From Bacteroidota bacterium (lineage in GTDB: Bacteria; Bacteroidota; Bacteroidia; Cytophagales; Cyclobacteriaceae), in assembly GCA_018266395.1 (NCBI GenBank), contig JAFEAM010000028.1, forward strand, positions 1-57,068: a stretch of 57,068 bases of DNA, in the 5' to 3' direction. Made by a program: the position numbers and the translations under genes. Below the pieces are notes generated by a model, which saw only the letters and a program-made list of their open reading frames with translations, had not been told where the DNA came from and made no database searches. Below are positions 9,350 through 17,951 of the stretch, piece after piece (position 1 is the first letter of the stretch; the number at the start of each line of letters is the position of its first letter).

Positions 9350-10477
9350 TTACTTTTTCTTCCACATTTCAAGGGCCTTGGCTGAGCGTTCAACCAGAAG
9401 GGGATAGGCGTTTTTCATTGCCATTTCTTCTTCCGATGGCTGACTGGCTAGGGCATGGACATTTTCAAGGTGAAGCACTTTCCATTGTCTTGTCGTCAGC
9501 ATGCATCTACCAACCATGGCAATGCAGGGTTTCCCGGACCGAAAGGCGAGAGCCGCAACACCTTTTACCACCTTGCCAAATGCGGTTTGCTGGTCGAGAC
9601 TTCCCTCACCGGTGAAGACCAGGTCTGTATCGATGATATGATCCTTCAAATGGGCGAATCTGGAAATGAATTCAAATCCTGATTCGAGGGTTGCATTCAG
9701 GAAGAGTTTGGCCCCGGCACCCATTCCGCCCGCAGCCCCGGCGCCGGGAAACTGAAGGTCGGGCCCACCAGCCGATCGAACGATTCCTGCAAATTGTTTG
9801 AGACCTGCGTCGAGTTGCTCCACTGCTTCAGGATCTGCACCTTTCTGCGGCCCGAAAATCCGTGCTGCGCCCGTTGGACCGTGCAATGGATTGTCGACAT
9901 CACACAGCACAATAAAGCGGGTCTTCTTGAGAGCTGGCAGAGCCCCGCTGTTATCTATGCGTTCAATTCGAGACAAATCATCGCCCACAGGCCTGCTTAA
10001 TTCTGTTCTGCCGGCATAGAAGCGATATCCCAGCGCGGTAGCCATTCCGGTGCCAACGTCATTGGTTGCGGTTCCGCCCACACCCAGAATGATGGTCTCG
10101 GCGCCGCCTTCCATTGCATGTGCAATCATCAATCCCGTACCATAGCTGGATGTGTTCAGTGGATTTCTCTCCTGCGGCTTAAGAAGGTGAAGCCCTGAGG
10201 CAGACGCCATTTCTATAAAGACAGTCTTTTTGTCCGGGGACAGGCCATATGTGGCCTGGATGGTTCTTCCGATGGGGTCCCTTGTCTTGGTCTTGATGAA
10301 TTCACCTTTGGCATAGGCTGTGAGGATTTCGCAGGTGCCTTCACCACCATCTGCCAAGGGGAGTTCCTTTACTTCAATGTCTTCGGCCGCAACATTCAAC
10401 CCCTGATGAATGGCCTTGCTGGCTTCCTGGGCTGTGAGTGAGCCTTTGAACTTGTCGGTTGCTATAAGGATTTTCAC
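9350..10477 (-). CDS. glycerate kinase
   Basis: The 375-residue protein matches the GlxK/GarK family, which phosphorylates D-glycerate with ATP to phosphoglycerate (2-phosphoglycerate in GarK/GlxK). It begins with the family signature KILIATDKFKGSLTA (GTG start at 10477) and has ELPLADGGEGTCE and GVGGTATNDVGTGMATALG, which form the active site. It lies 70 bases downstream of a GntP-type permease gene in the same direction, so the pair could import and phosphorylate glycerate or a related sugar acid. That pairing is inferred from position. Confidence 0.93.
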   Translation of the reverse strand: MKILIATDKFKGSLTAQEASKAIHQGLNVAAEDIEVKELPLADGGEGTCEILTAYAKGEFIKTKTRDPIGRTIQATYGLSPDKKTVFIEMASASGLHLLKPQERNPLNTSSYGTGLMIAHAMEGGAETIILGVGGTATNDVGTGMATALGYRFYAGRTELSRPVGDDLSRIERIDNSGALPALKKTRFIVLCDVDNPLHGPTGAARIFGPQKGADPEAVEQLDAGLKQFAGIVRSAGGPDLQFPGAGAAGGMGAGAKLFLNATLESGFEFISRFAHLKDHIIDTDLVFTGEGSLDQQTAFGKVVKGVAALAFRSGKPCIAMVGRCMLTTRQWKVLHLENVHALASQPSEEEMAMKNAYPLLVERSAKALEMWKKK

Positions 10478-10547
10478 TTGGCAGGTTCAGGTGACCCAAG
10501 TTAATCACTTGGTTTCTCTGATGCTGAAGTTAGTCAATTGAATGCGG

Positions 10548-11885
10548 TCAGGGGAAGATTCTTATTATATATAGGGCAAGGATTGAACTGATTAGGGCTG
10601 TGACGCCCTGCAGGAGGGTCATAGGAGTGAAATACCTGAATCCGTCACGTGGCTGTATATGTCCGAATTGGGAGACCACCCAGAAATAGGAATCGTTACT
10701 GTGCGAAACGGCCATGCTTCCGCCACCTATCGCCACCACGAGAATGGCCAGTTCCGAAGGCGACGTCAACCCCGCGGCGGCGGTCAGTGGAAAAGTAAGT
10801 GCACTGGTGATAACCATTGCGGATGTACTGGAACCTTGTGAAGTCTTTAGTAGAGCGGCGATCAACCAGGCCAAAGAGATGAATATGGCGCTACTCACTC
10901 CATCCTTTGCGAGGTCCCCAATCAGAGAGCCAATACCGCTTTCTTTGATCAGCGACCCGAATGCTCCGCCTGCACCCGTAATAAGAAGAATGATCCCTGC
11001 ATCTTTAAGTGCGTCCGAGATCCAGTCGGGCCAGAGCTGCTGATGTGCTGGCTTGAGCAGCCGGAAGCTCAAAAGGACTCCAATCAAAAGTGCAACTGAC
11101 GGATGTCCTACCACCTCAAGAATGGTTCTGACAGGATTTGTTTCCTGTATGAATCTTGAAAACGAGGTTGCTGAAATGAGTACAATCGGGAGGAAGAGTG
11201 GCAGGAATGCAGACCACCACGAGTAGTGTGCCGTTGACTCATCAGCATGAATATGTGCGGGGATGGTTATTTGCGTACCGCGACGAACTGCATACCAGTA
11301 GGAGGCCGCTACCACGGGAATGGCGCAAACAAATCCTGTGAGCATGACCAGACCCATATGATGTCCCAATCCAAATGTTGTCGCTGCGGCAAGGGGTCCT
11401 GGAGTCGGGGGTACAAGAGTATGGGTGGAATACAATCCCGAAGAGAGGGCCAGGATGAGAGACCCTTCAGATGCAGATGCGTCTGCTGCCAGTTGAGGTG
11501 CAAGCCTGGAAAGAATGATGAAGCCCGAGTCACAAAACACAGGGATTCCCACGATCGCTCCCGTTATGCTCATTGCCAAAACAGATCTTTTTTTTCCAAC
11601 AGCGTTCAGCAATCCGTGACTCAGTGCAGTCATGCCACCGGTTTTCTCAAGCATCGTTCCCAACACAGAACCCAGTGCAATCACAAGGGTAATCTGTCCC
11701 AGCAAGTTGCCCATTCCTTCCTGCATGACGGGCATCACACGAAGCAAAGGGATACCTGCAATAGCTGCAAAGACGAGGCTGGCCATTATCAAACCAAAGA
11801 ATGGATGAAGCCTGCTTCTCTGCGGCCACCACATCAGCCCGGCAACGGAAAGGATCAGCCCCAGAATGATTCGAAGGTGCTGCAA
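10548..11885 (-). CDS. GntP-family sugar-acid permease
   Basis: The 445-residue integral membrane protein has about 12-14 hydrophobic segments. GntP-family sequence is clear: GIPVFCDSGFIILSRLAP, LVPPTPGPLAAATTFG, and GGGSMAVSHSNDSYFWVV near the end. GntP proteins are proton symporters for gluconate and related sugar acids; the glycerate kinase gene downstream suggests glycerate or a sugar acid degraded to it. The best start is TTG at 11885, three bases after the moeA stop; the next ATG (residue 18) would cut the first membrane helix. This places the gene in one transcript with moeA. Confidence 0.9.
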   Translation of the reverse strand: MQHLRIILGLILSVAGLMWWPQRSRLHPFFGLIMASLVFAAIAGIPLLRVMPVMQEGMGNLLGQITLVIALGSVLGTMLEKTGGMTALSHGLLNAVGKKRSVLAMSITGAIVGIPVFCDSGFIILSRLAPQLAADASASEGSLILALSSGLYSTHTLVPPTPGPLAAATTFGLGHHMGLVMLTGFVCAIPVVAASYWYAVRRGTQITIPAHIHADESTAHYSWWSAFLPLFLPIVLISATSFSRFIQETNPVRTILEVVGHPSVALLIGVLLSFRLLKPAHQQLWPDWISDALKDAGIILLITGAGGAFGSLIKESGIGSLIGDLAKDGVSSAIFISLAWLIAALLKTSQGSSTSAMVITSALTFPLTAAAGLTSPSELAILVVAIGGGSMAVSHSNDSYFWVVSQFGHIQPRDGFRYFTPMTLLQGVTALISSILALYIIRIFP

Positions 11886-11888
11886 TGC

Positions 11889-13085
11889 CTACAGGGTTGG
11901 TCGGAAAGGAATGAACGTGTATGCTTCGCCAGCGGGAAATGACTTCACCCCCAGTGGTAGTTCGAGAAAGCCGTCCACATTCTTGAGGTTGGCGAAATCG
12001 CCAGACCCTCCTCCCGGAATGGGATGGGCGATAAGTTTTCCGGATTTCATCTCTGTCCTCACCTGGACGAAGTATGTCAGAGGCAGGTCGAATTCAAATG
12101 ACTCTGCAAGGACGGCGGACCCAAAGTGATGCGAGAGTTCCATGTTGCTGAGCAACCAGGGTCTTATGTACCGATAGAAACAAAGAAATGAAGACACGGG
12201 GTTGCCAGGCAAGGCAAAAATGGCCTGCTTCTTTGTTACCCCAAACCAGAATGGTTTCCCTGGGCGCTGGCTCACCTGGTGGAATTTCTTTTCCACGCCA
12301 AGCTCCTCCATCACAGCCGGAACAAAGTCAAATTTCCCTTTTGAAACGCCGCCTGTGAGAATGATGAGCTCAAATTGAGTAAATATTTTCGATAGCTCCC
12401 GCTCCATGGCATTGCGTTCATCAGTCAGGTGAAACAACTGTGGACGGCAACCTAGTGTGGTGAGTGCAGCCTGAAGTGCATAGCTGTTGGAACGGCGAAT
12501 TTGATGGGGCTGGGGCTGATCATGCACATCGACCAGTTCATTGCCCGTTGAAATGATGGCGGTCGGAGGGAAGGAATAGACCTGTGCCTCGGCCCTTCCA
12601 ACCGTTACCAGAAGCGCGACTTCCGCAGGGGAGAGCAGCATCCCTGGCGAAAGTAGTTCTTCACCGCGTTTGGCATCATGGGCGCGTATATGAATGGATT
12701 GACCTTTTGTTACACTTTGAGATTTGACTTTCGCGAGCTTATTGAAAATGGTAACCTCTTCGTACGGGATGACGGTGTCACATCCGATCGGCAGCATGGC
12801 CCCGGTCATGGCCTCAATGCAATTGCGAGGATCTTTCAACGTGAGCCTCGGCTGCCCTGCTGGTTGAGTTCCTTCCACCAGGAAATCCCGCCAGCCACCT
12901 TCATAAGACTCAAACCTGATGGCGATGCCATCCAGAGCCACCCGGTCAAATGGCGGAAAATCACGGTCTGCCTTAATGGATTCTGCCAGTACCCGCCCCT
13001 CCAGGTTCTCTGCTTTTACCGATTCTTTTGCGGGCTTCAGCGCGTGTTGATGAATGATGGAGGTAGCCTCGGCAACACTTACCAT
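11889..13085 (-). CDS. moeA: molybdopterin molybdotransferase MoeA
   Basis: MoeA inserts molybdate into adenylylated molybdopterin to form molybdenum cofactor. The 398-residue protein has the domain III core STGNELVD (179-186), GGVSKGKFDFV (245-255) and LPGNPVSS (292-299). The N-terminal PPFDRVALDG (44-53) corresponds to the usual PPFDxSAMDG with small changes. The usual companion MogA/MoaB, which adenylylates molybdopterin, is not seen in the window. It diverges from moaC with 33 bases between start codons, so the two probably share a control region. Confidence 0.95.
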   Translation of the reverse strand: MVSVAEATSIIHQHALKPAKESVKAENLEGRVLAESIKADRDFPPFDRVALDGIAIRFESYEGGWRDFLVEGTQPAGQPRLTLKDPRNCIEAMTGAMLPIGCDTVIPYEEVTIFNKLAKVKSQSVTKGQSIHIRAHDAKRGEELLSPGMLLSPAEVALLVTVGRAEAQVYSFPPTAIISTGNELVDVHDQPQPHQIRRSNSYALQAALTTLGCRPQLFHLTDERNAMERELSKIFTQFELIILTGGVSKGKFDFVPAVMEELGVEKKFHQVSQRPGKPFWFGVTKKQAIFALPGNPVSSFLCFYRYIRPWLLSNMELSHHFGSAVLAESFEFDLPLTYFVQVRTEMKSGKLIAHPIPGGGSGDFANLKNVDGFLELPLGVKSFPAGEAYTFIPFRPTL

Positions 13086-13118
13086 ATGGAAATGAATTAT
13101 TTTGAGTAAGATAGCTAA

Positions 13119-13595
13119 ATGAAGACCAAATTAAGTCACGTTGATAAGGAGGGAAACCCTTCAATGGTCAATGTTTCATCAAAAAAAGACACGCTCAGGT
13201 TCGCCAAGGCCCAGGCCGTTGTTTACCTGGGGAAGGAAATCATCCGGGAGATTTCGAAGAACAACCTGATGACACGTAAAGGGCCAGTGTTTCAAACAGC
13301 CATTCTTGCCGGTGTGATGGGCTCCAAACGAACTTCAGACCTGATTCCGCTGTGCCATCCCCTGTCGCTGGAGGATTGCCAGGTAACTATCACTATTAAG
13401 GGCCCGAGGGTAATAATTGTATCCCGGACAACCGCAAATGCCAAGACCGGGGTGGAAATGGAGGCGCTAACCGCAGCCTCGGTTGCAGCCCTCACGGTCT
13501 ACGATATGTGCAAAGCCATGTCGCATGACATTGTAATAGAGGAGATCAAGCTTCTGGAGAAAACTGGAGGGAAAGCTGACTATAAGAGGGCATGA
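13119..13595 (+). CDS. moaC: cyclic pyranopterin monophosphate synthase MoaC
   Basis: MoaC converts the cyclic GTP product of MoaA into cyclic pyranopterin monophosphate. The 158-residue protein has the active-site segments GSKRTSDLIPLCHPLSLEDC and AKTGVEMEALTAASVAALTVYDM, both strongly conserved in the family, and the normal length. It reads away from moeA. The moaA partner is in the window at 35308, about 22 kb away. Confidence 0.97.
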   Translation: MKTKLSHVDKEGNPSMVNVSSKKDTLRFAKAQAVVYLGKEIIREISKNNLMTRKGPVFQTAILAGVMGSKRTSDLIPLCHPLSLEDCQVTITIKGPRVIIVSRTTANAKTGVEMEALTAASVAALTVYDMCKAMSHDIVIEEIKLLEKTGGKADYKRA

Positions 13596-13745
13596 TGGCG
13601 GCGGCCTGATATCAAACCCAAAAAGTCCTTCAATTCTGATTCTGACCTTACATGGGTTTTTCTAACCCAGGCTAAGAGTGGGGGATTTCAGCAAATGACA
13701 GAGATTGAATAGCTTACTAGCTGCCCCTTTGAGCCATCAATGAAA

Positions 13746-13768
13746 TGCGCCGGAGTTCATCCGGCGCA
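13746..13768. other. perfect 9-bp inverted repeat
   Basis: TGCGCCGGA and TCCGGCGCA are separated by the 5-base loop GTTCA. The stem is GC-rich and stable, but no T run follows on either strand, so it is not a standard intrinsic terminator. It lies about 150 bases after moaC and may end or stabilise that transcript. Confidence 0.6.
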
Positions 13769-13864
13769 ATCTGCTACAAAACATTACAATATTTGATCAT
13801 CTGCCATTTTTCACGAACCAGAACAACTGGCTTGTGTTATCTTCATTAAGAAAACAAGTTGGCG

Positions 13865-13993
13865 ATGAAATCAATAAAATTCCAGATTGAAGTAAATCCC
13901 GTGCTTAGGGACTTGCTGGTTGTCCTCATAACCGGTATGCTGGCCGCCATGTCATTTGTGACAGCGGGCTACACCGTTTTGATGCAGTTCTAG
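13865..13993 (+). CDS. possible 42-residue membrane peptide
   Basis: In the 416-base gap between moaC and moaE there is an ORF starting ATG AAA TCA and ending TAG. The peptide has a polar start (MKSIKFQIEVNPVLRD) and one hydrophobic segment of about 22 residues (LLVVLITGMLAAMSFVTAGY). The composition fits a single-pass membrane microprotein, but there is no clear ribosome binding site and no family that I recognise. The rest of the gap holds only the hairpin at 13746. It may be a chance ORF. Confidence 0.3.
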   Translation: MKSIKFQIEVNPVLRDLLVVLITGMLAAMSFVTAGYTVLMQF

Positions 13994-14011
13994 GCTTATT
14001 CCTGGCGCTGT

Positions 14012-14443
14012 TTAGTTCAGATTTGTATTCTCCTGCGGGCGGGCTTCCACCCATTCTTCGCCGTCCTCGAATACCTCCTTCTTGAAAATCGGGACATGCT
14101 CCTTCAGCTGATCAATGATATACTGACAGGCCTCAAATGAGTCTTTGCGATGCTTGGTAGATACCGCAACGGCTACAGCAGTTTCACCGGGTTTGAGGGT
14201 TCCTACGCGATGGCTGACAGCCCATCCCAATAAGGGCCATTTCTGAGCCGCATCATCGATGATCTTTCTGGTTTCTGTGACAGCCATACTCTCGTACGCC
14301 TCATATTCCAGCCAAACGACTTTCTTGTTGTGGGCCGAGTTTCTTACGGTCCCTATAAAAACATTAACGGCCCCTGCACCTAAGCTGGAGGCCGTCTCGA
14401 TGAGTTTCTGCACATCGATGGTCTTTTCAGTAATCTTAATCAT
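14012..14443 (-). CDS. moaE: molybdopterin synthase catalytic subunit MoaE
   Basis: MoaE, with thiocarboxylated MoaD, adds the two dithiolene sulfurs to cyclic pyranopterin. The 143-residue protein shows VFIGTVRN near residue 32, LEYEAYESMA, the SHRVGTLKPGE segment, and CQYIIDQLKEHVPIFKKE with the conserved catalytic Lys residues. Length is typical. It diverges from moeB, with about 226 bases between the starts. MoaD candidates are at 33152 and 24538. Confidence 0.96.
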   Translation of the reverse strand: MIKITEKTIDVQKLIETASSLGAGAVNVFIGTVRNSAHNKKVVWLEYEAYESMAVTETRKIIDDAAQKWPLLGWAVSHRVGTLKPGETAVAVAVSTKHRKDSFEACQYIIDQLKEHVPIFKKEVFEDGEEWVEARPQENTNLN

Positions 14444-14669
14444 AGCAGTAGAAATTTAGAGTGAAATCAATTCACACTTTTAATGTAGCCTTTTTGGCAC
14501 CTAAAATCAAGATGAAAATACCTTATGTTCGACGGGCCGGTAAGGAAAGATTTTCGTCGGAAGCAACCCGTTGTTTATGGCCAAATTTTGACGAATTTGC
14601 TATTTCTCCGGTCATTTGTCCTTTATAGCTGATAAAAATCATAAGGACGATTACATCCCGGAACCCTAC

Positions 14670-15815
14670 ATGCTTCAACCAGAAGAAATCAAAAGATATA
14701 GCCGGCAAATTCTATTGCCTGAACTGGGACTTTCAGGGCAGCAAAGACTCCTTAATTCCAGGGTGCTGGTCATAGGGGCAGGCGGCCTTGGTTCACCGGC
14801 ACTTTTGTACCTGGCTGCGGCGGGAACCGGAACCATTGGCATTGTGGACTTCGACAAGGTGGACCTGTCCAATCTTCAGCGCCAGATTTTGTACAAGGAA
14901 GAAGACGTGGGGAAGTCAAAAGCCGTGAGATCCCGGGAAATTCTGAGGCAATTGAACAGACAGGTGAATGTGATCTCCCATGAGCAGATGCTTTCCTCCG
15001 ACAATGCCATGGAAATCATCGGTTCATATGATGTTGTGATCGACGGATCCGACAATCTTCCGACAAGATACCTCGTAAATGATGCTTGCGTGTTCTCCGG
15101 GAAGCCACTCGTCTATGGGGCCATTTTCAGATTTGAAGGCCAGGTAAGTGTATTTAATCTTCAAGATGAATTCGGAAGGCGCGGGCCCAATTACAGGGAT
15201 TTGTTTCCTCAGCCGCCTCCGCCGGAAATGGTTCCGTCTTGTGCAGAAGGAGGGGTGATGGGTGTACTGCCTGGCATCATTGGATCCATGCAAGCCAATG
15301 AGGCTATCAAAATTATCGCCGGCATTGGAACTACGTTGAGCGGAAGGCTGATGATCTTTGACAGTCTGGATTTTACAACACGGTTCTTGCGCATCCATCC
15401 TGATGCTGAAAACCCGGTATCAGGCAATAATCCCACCTTGACTCAATTGATCGACTATGAAGAATTCTGCAATCCGGGTAAACACACTATGAAGGATCAG
15501 GTTCCGGAGATCAGCCCTGCCGAAGTGCACGATTTGCTGGAGCGCGGGAAACCATTTCAATTTATAGATGTAAGAGAACCGCTGGAATATCAACTGGTAA
15601 GTATAGGTGCCATCAATCTGCCGCTTTCATCCCTGCCACAGCAAGTCGAAGCCATTCATCGTGAGGGGCTTGTAGTGCTGCACTGCAAAAGTGGTCAGCG
15701 CAGTTTCAGTGCGGCAAGAATGCTGATGAAGGAATACGGCTTCGCCAATGTGAAAAACATGACCGGAGGACTGATGGGATGGAAGCAGGAAGTGGATCCC
15801 TTTTTGCCTGTGTAG
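14670..15815 (+). CDS. moeB: MoeB/ThiF-type sulfur-carrier adenylyltransferase with rhodanese domain
   Basis: This E1-like enzyme adenylates the C-terminal Gly of MoaD/ThiS proteins so that sulfur can be added. From the ATG at 14670 (381 residues; an upstream TTG at 14616 would add 18 residues with no family similarity) the order is nucleotide-binding GAGGLGSP (36-43), DGSDNLPTRY (125-134), the SCAEGG Cys at 191, and a rhodanese domain (about 280-381) with active-site Cys339 in LHCKSGQRS. The fused rhodanese can carry persulfide to MoaD; SufS/SufU encoded at 33.4-35.0 kb could supply it. I do not see the paired CxxC zinc motifs of E. coli MoeB. Confidence 0.93.
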   Translation: MLQPEEIKRYSRQILLPELGLSGQQRLLNSRVLVIGAGGLGSPALLYLAAAGTGTIGIVDFDKVDLSNLQRQILYKEEDVGKSKAVRSREILRQLNRQVNVISHEQMLSSDNAMEIIGSYDVVIDGSDNLPTRYLVNDACVFSGKPLVYGAIFRFEGQVSVFNLQDEFGRRGPNYRDLFPQPPPPEMVPSCAEGGVMGVLPGIIGSMQANEAIKIIAGIGTTLSGRLMIFDSLDFTTRFLRIHPDAENPVSGNNPTLTQLIDYEEFCNPGKHTMKDQVPEISPAEVHDLLERGKPFQFIDVREPLEYQLVSIGAINLPLSSLPQQVEAIHREGLVVLHCKSGQRSFSAARMLMKEYGFANVKNMTGGLMGWKQEVDPFLPV

Positions 15816-15841
15816 AAGAAATCTCTCCGTATTAGAGACGC

Positions 15842-16810
15842 CTATTTGAGGGCATATTTCTCAGGGGCCGACTCAAATGAGATCTTGCAGCCATCACAGC
15901 AGAAATAATAGTCCACATCCTTGTACTTGATCACATGTTTGGCCGTGCTCTTCTGAATAGGAACATTGCACACGGGGTTGATGAAGTATTCTTTCATGTT
16001 CAGTTGGGCTCCCGCGTCCTTGGCATTGAATACGTTCTCCTTCCTGAAGATCGATATGATTTCTGCCAATATGCTGATGGCTACTTCATCCGGCAATTTT
16101 GCGTTAATATTAATGCCGGCTGGCGTCTTGACCTTTTGAAGTTCTTCCATGCTTACCCCTTGCTCCATCAGTTCACGATAGATGGAGTTGGCCTTTCTCA
16201 TGGAAGAGACAAAAGCCACATATTCAGAACCTGACCGAATTGCCTGCTTCAATCCCTCCGCGTCATTCTCTCCCTGCGTACACACTACTGTGAATGTGCC
16301 GGGCATGACCAGAGCGCGATCGAACTTCTGGCCATCCACCACAACGTCTGCGGTAGGGTAGGCTTCTTTGTCGGCTCCCTCCGCAACAGCTGTGACGCGA
16401 TACCCGGTCGCTTTGGCAAGTCTGGCGAGCGCCATTCCGATGTGGGAACGACCTATAACCAGAACATGAGGCTTCGGAAGGACTGGTTCAATGTAAACCG
16501 ACACCGATCCACCGCTTTGGCAGGTCATGTTATATGATATGACTCCTTTCGCGACGGCTTTGTCTGCATCTGGTGTGATGCTCACCAGCCTTGGTTTGCC
16601 TTGCTGAATGGCCAACAACGCCTCCTTCAATACAATACCGCGCGTACATCCGCCGCCGATCCAGCCCTTCATCGTTCCATCCCTCATGATGATAGCCCTG
16701 TCCCCCGGCTTACCGCTGGATGGGACAACGCGATTGACAACAATGGCGGTTGCAAAGGGCACCCTTTCCTGTGAAAGGGCGTTGTAGGTTTCTATGAATT
16801 CGTCAGACAT
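15842..16810 (-). CDS. coxF: CoxF / XdhC-family cofactor maturation protein with C-terminal YHS domain
   Basis: XdhC/CoxF proteins bind molybdenum cofactor, help sulfurate it and hand it to the hydroxylase. From ATG 16810 (322 residues) there is an N-terminal part with GWIGGGCTRG (Cys-containing, conserved), a Rossmann part starting HVLVIGRSHIGMALARLA, then a C-terminal extension of about 50 residues. The extension reads FINPVCNVPIQ then YYFCCDGCKISFESAPEKY: a YHS metal-binding domain. The start codon overlaps the coxE stop (ATGTCTGA, 8 bases), so the two are probably translationally coupled. A longer ORF reaching 16873 only overlaps coxE. The YHS fusion is unusual for CoxF as I know it. Confidence 0.9.
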   Translation of the reverse strand: MSDEFIETYNALSQERVPFATAIVVNRVVPSSGKPGDRAIIMRDGTMKGWIGGGCTRGIVLKEALLAIQQGKPRLVSITPDADKAVAKGVISYNMTCQSGGSVSVYIEPVLPKPHVLVIGRSHIGMALARLAKATGYRVTAVAEGADKEAYPTADVVVDGQKFDRALVMPGTFTVVCTQGENDAEGLKQAIRSGSEYVAFVSSMRKANSIYRELMEQGVSMEELQKVKTPAGININAKLPDEVAISILAEIISIFRKENVFNAKDAGAQLNMKEYFINPVCNVPIQKSTAKHVIKYKDVDYYFCCDGCKISFESAPEKYALK

Positions 16811-17948
16811 CTGCCAGGTATCTTTCAAGTTCGAGTATGCTTTCCAGACTATGGGCAGAACTGAAGACATCAATCGCCGGCAAGGCTGCAGCCATCCCTC
16901 TTGCCAAGGGCTGGTAACCTTCTGAACCCTTGAGTGGGTTAAGCCAGATCAGTCTTCGCGTTCTTCGTTTTATCCTTCCCATTTCTGTGGACAATAGTTC
17001 AGGTTCACCTGTATCAAGTCCGTCGCTCAGGATCAGGGTCAACGTCTTGCCGTTCAACACCCGTTTGGAATAAGCGGTGTTGAATGCCTTCATCGACTCG
17101 CCGATCTTGGTGCCGCTGGACCATGCTTGTGTGCTTTGCGACAAGTAAGACAGGACACTATCCAGATTCTTGATGCGCAAGAAGTCTGTAATCCTGACCA
17201 ACTGCGTACTGAATACAAAAGCTTCAATGTTCCGGAAATGTTCCCGCAAGGCCATGACAAACCTTAGCAGATAGAAACTGTACTTGTCCATCGATCCGCT
17301 TACGTCCAGCAAAATGACCAGTCGGTACTTTTCGGGTTTCTTATCCTTATAGCGCAGGTCAAGCATGGAACCTCCGCTGGAGATGCTGCTGCGGATAGTC
17401 TGACGGATATCCAGGGTGCCTTTGGTGACAGACAGGCGAAGTTTTCTTTTCAATCGCTTCCCCATTTGTTTCCACAAGTCCATCGCCAGCTTCTCAAGAT
17501 GAGAACTGTCGATGCTGGAGACCATGGAAAAGTCAGTCTGACGGAGTCTTTCGACGGAATTGGCGCCTGTGACATTCTTGGTATCCTGTTGCTCTTTCTC
17601 CTTTTCGTCGGTATGCCCCTTACCCATGAATACCGCCGATCGCACCTCTTTCTTTTGTGGAACGAGACGGCTCTTGATGTCAAGGGCGCCCTTAAGTTGC
17701 TCCGCGAGGGTTTCCCAATACTGTTCAAAGTATAAGTCAAACCGCAAGGCATCTTCGGCACTGCTGCAAAAAATGGTCTTTAAACTGAAAGAAAAAGAAC
17801 GCTTGTCAGCGATGATTCCCAAAGAGCCGGCGGTCAGGGCCTCCTGAACTTCACGTATTCCGATGTTGAAATCACGGGAGCGCAGGTATTCTGCAAAACC
17901 AAGAATGGATTCGGTAAGGGTGTCGTGACTGCGATAACCGCCTTGCAT
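16803..17948 (-). CDS. coxE: CoxE-type von Willebrand factor A protein
   Basis: The 381-residue protein pairs with the AAA ATPase CoxD in assembly of the copper-molybdenum site of CO dehydrogenase (known for the Cox system). The C-terminal VWA domain has the metal-site motif DVSGSM (215-220) and later SSGTKIGES and LILSDGLDTG; the N-terminal half is the helical VWA-containing CoxE-like region with EVQEALTAGSLG. It starts 3 bases after coxD and overlaps coxF by 8 bases. MIDAS residues look intact. Confidence 0.93.
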   Translation of the reverse strand: MQGGYRSHDTLTESILGFAEYLRSRDFNIGIREVQEALTAGSLGIIADKRSFSFSLKTIFCSSAEDALRFDLYFEQYWETLAEQLKGALDIKSRLVPQKKEVRSAVFMGKGHTDEKEKEQQDTKNVTGANSVERLRQTDFSMVSSIDSSHLEKLAMDLWKQMGKRLKRKLRLSVTKGTLDIRQTIRSSISSGGSMLDLRYKDKKPEKYRLVILLDVSGSMDKYSFYLLRFVMALREHFRNIEAFVFSTQLVRITDFLRIKNLDSVLSYLSQSTQAWSSGTKIGESMKAFNTAYSKRVLNGKTLTLILSDGLDTGEPELLSTEMGRIKRRTRRLIWLNPLKGSEGYQPLARGMAAALPAIDVFSSAHSLESILELERYLADV

Positions 17949-17951
17949 GGA

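Noticed and set aside
11247..11942. 231-residue plus-strand ORF
   Set aside because: It is antisense to the GntP permease; the Cys/Arg/His-rich composition is that of a reverse-frame shadow of membrane-protein codons.
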